Source: Selenomonas ruminantium AC2024 (GTDB taxonomy: Bacteria; Bacillota; Negativicutes; Selenomonadales; Selenomonadaceae). From it: a stretch of 64,000 nt of DNA. Shown here one piece after another: positions 62,567-64,000 of the stretch. The position numbers were made by a program, and so were the translations under genes. Where the stretch lies: the NCBI RefSeq assembly GCF_000687995.1, contig NZ_JIAC01000001.1, forward strand, positions 124,001 to 188,000, read 5' to 3'. Below the pieces are notes generated by a model, which did no database searches, was not told where the DNA came from, and saw only the letters and a program-made list of their open reading frames with translations. Position 1 is the stretch's first letter, and every line of letters starts with the position of its first letter.

Positions 62567-64000
62567 TCAAATCGGCCGCAGCTCCCAATTCCCATCCCCA
62601 GCCAGTTTCAACTCCTGCTGATGTTGGGCAAAGAGCGTAGACCTATGCCCCACGCTGACAACGCCCATCTTGGGCAGTTCCGCCTGCAGCATTTCATACA
62701 TTTCCGCCTCTCGCGGTTCATCCAAGGCTGACGTAGCTTCATCCAGGAACACCCAGTCGGGCTTTTGCAGAAGAACTCTGGCGAAGGCCAGCCGCTGCTG
62801 TTCCCCCAAAGAGAGGATGCGGCTCCAATCGTCAATTTCATCCAAACGCGTGGTGAATTTTTCCAGACCCACTTTCGTCAGTGCCGCCTGCAATTCACTG
62901 TCGCTGCCAGAAGCTGTGCCGGGATAATGGAGCGCACGGCGCAGGCTCCCTAGCGGCAGATAGGGCCGCTGGGGCAGGAACAATAACCTGCTGCCCGCCG
63001 TCAATTTCAATTTGCCGGCTCCATAGGGCCAGATTCCTGCCAGACTGCGCAGAAGCGTGCTCTTGCCGCAGCCGGAAGCTCCTGTCACCAACAGGCGGCT
63101 GCCTGCGGGCAGATTCATGCTGCAGTTTTCGAGCAGCACACGGCTATCCGGCAGCTGCACCTTTAACTCCTCGACATCGAGAGCAGTGCCGCCCGCCTGC
63201 CGCTGAATGCCGGCTTCCACACCTTCTGCAGTGTCCATATGCTCCGTAAAGGTTGCCAGTCGTCTGACTACCGCCGCCAACTGTGCGATGGTATCGTAGG
63301 ACTCCACAAAGTAGGACAGGGCATCCTGCACCCGGCCGAAGGCAGATACCGTCTGCATCAGACCGCCCAGCGCAATGCCTCCGGCAAAATACTGCGGTGC
63401 CGCCAAGATAAGCGGCACGATAATAGCCAACTGGGCGTAACCGTTGACGTAGAAATTCAGCAGTTTCGTCTGCTTCATGAGCTGCCAGAAGTTGCTGATA
63501 ACCTTGGCAAAGCGCTCATGGAAGCCCTTGTTCTCCGCATTTTCCCCGCCATAGAAGGCAATGCTTTCGCTGTTTTCCCGCACGCGCATCATGTTGAAAC
63601 GGAAGTCGGCCTCAAAGCGCTGCTGCTCGAAGTTCAGACCGATAAGTTTCCGCCCGACCAGATGAGCGCAACCCGTACCAATGCCGGAATAGCAGAGCGA
63701 GAACCAGAACATATAGCCATAGATGATGATTTCCTGACCGCCCAGGTTCAGCGTAAAGGCCCCGGACAGATTCCAGAGCACCACGCCAAAGGCCGCCAGA
63801 GTCGTCATCTGTTTTAAGAAACCGATTAATAATTGCAAGGAAAGATTGACAAACTGATTGATGTCCTCGCTGATTCGCTGGTCCGGGTTATCCGTATCGC
63901 TGCCTAGTACCTGCAATCGGTAGTAAACCTGCTTGTCCAGCCAGCGGGAAAGATAGGCATCCGTAAGCCAGGTGCGCCATTTTATCTGCACCGCCTGCCG
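62567..64000 (-). CDS. SbmA/YddA-like ABC transporter, permease plus ATPase, N-terminus cut by window edge
   Basis: About 478 residues visible, with the reading frame open to the edge; the family is usually about 570-600 residues, so an N-terminal part is missing. A GTG at 63991 is in frame but is probably internal. The permease part (about 1-240) includes KWRTWLTDAYLSRWLDKQVYYRLQ and NPDQRISEDINQFVNLSLQL, like the ABC_membrane_2 domain. The ATPase part has VTGASGCGKSTLLRSLAG (Walker A), SLGEQQRLAFARVLLQ (signature) and PDWVFLDEATSALDEP (Walker B), with a final GHRST H-loop. Substrate unknown; relatives transport peptides, long-chain acyl-CoA or lipids. Confidence 0.9.
   Translation of the reverse strand, partial: RQAVQIKWRTWLTDAYLSRWLDKQVYYRLQVLGSDTDNPDQRISEDINQFVNLSLQLLIGFLKQMTTLAAFGVVLWNLSGAFTLNLGGQEIIIYGYMFWFSLCYSGIGTGCAHLVGRKLIGLNFEQQRFEADFRFNMMRVRENSESIAFYGGENAENKGFHERFAKVISNFWQLMKQTKLLNFYVNGYAQLAIIVPLILAAPQYFAGGIALGGLMQTVSAFGRVQDALSYFVESYDTIAQLAAVVRRLATFTEHMDTAEGVEAGIQRQAGGTALDVEELKVQLPDSRVLLENCSMNLPAGSRLLVTGASGCGKSTLLRSLAGIWPYGAGKLKLTAGSRLLFLPQRPYLPLGSLRRALHYPGTASGSDSELQAALTKVGLEKFTTRLDEIDDWSRILSLGEQQRLAFARVLLQKPDWVFLDEATSALDEPREAEMYEMLQAELPKMGVVSVGHRSTLFAQHQQELKLAGDGNWELRPI

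Overview
The window looks like a chromosome segment from a motile, anaerobic, diderm Firmicute of the class Negativicutes, most likely Selenomonas or a close relative. This is inferred from three things seen together. There is a Bacillus-type flagellar late operon (flgM-flgN-flgK-flgL-DUF6470-fliW-csrA-flaG-fliD-fliS). There is a two-partner secretion pair that needs an outer membrane. And there is a SCIFF peptide with its radical SAM maturase, a clostridial signature. No rRNA, tRNA, CRISPR array or intact mobile element was seen.

Layout. Almost everything is on the minus strand, so transcription runs right to left. (1) 1-14386 is a glycosylation island: a DUF5672 enzyme cut by the window edge, a GT2 enzyme, a double GT-B protein, a TPR protein, two SPINDLY/OGT-like (GT41) proteins of which one carries two catalytic modules, and two TPR-linked GT2 proteins. 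(2) 14521-25876 is a flagellar block with the filament gene, chaperones, cap, hook-filament junction proteins, FliW-CsrA and FlgM. (3) 25954-35990 is a TpsB transporter and a 2786-residue TpsA exoprotein. (4) 36155-43224 holds four more flagellin genes; two of them carry a zinc metallopeptidase (HExxH) in the variable region. (5) 43367-45212 is a GGGtGRT protein with a NifU-like scaffold. (6) 45339-50220 is a glycolytic cluster, gap-pgk-tpiA-gpmI. (7) 50565-52175 is SCIFF with its maturase. (8) 52252-60803 is housekeeping: a PHP phosphatase, small unknown proteins, uxaC, cstA and a secreted clostripain-type protease. (9) 61068-64000 is a TauE/SafE permease on the plus strand, an intergenic mosaic of inverted repeats, and an ABC transporter cut by the right edge.

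How it fits together. Flagellin promoters share a sigma-28-type pattern, TAAG-N15/16-(A/G)(C/T)CGATA on the coding strand. flgM has one too, and its -35 box lies in the loop of the preceding terminator. The main flagellin leader has a perfect CARGGAUG CsrA site in a hairpin loop plus a second GGA at the Shine-Dalgarno, and fliW-csrA overlap nearby, which suggests the FliW-CsrA-flagellin homeostatic loop known from Bacillus. The glycosyltransferase island directly follows the flagellin gene and probably decorates flagellin.

The most striking observation is that the two adjacent peptidase-flagellins appear to carry the same inserted domain in circularly permuted order. This was judged by eye and needs an alignment.
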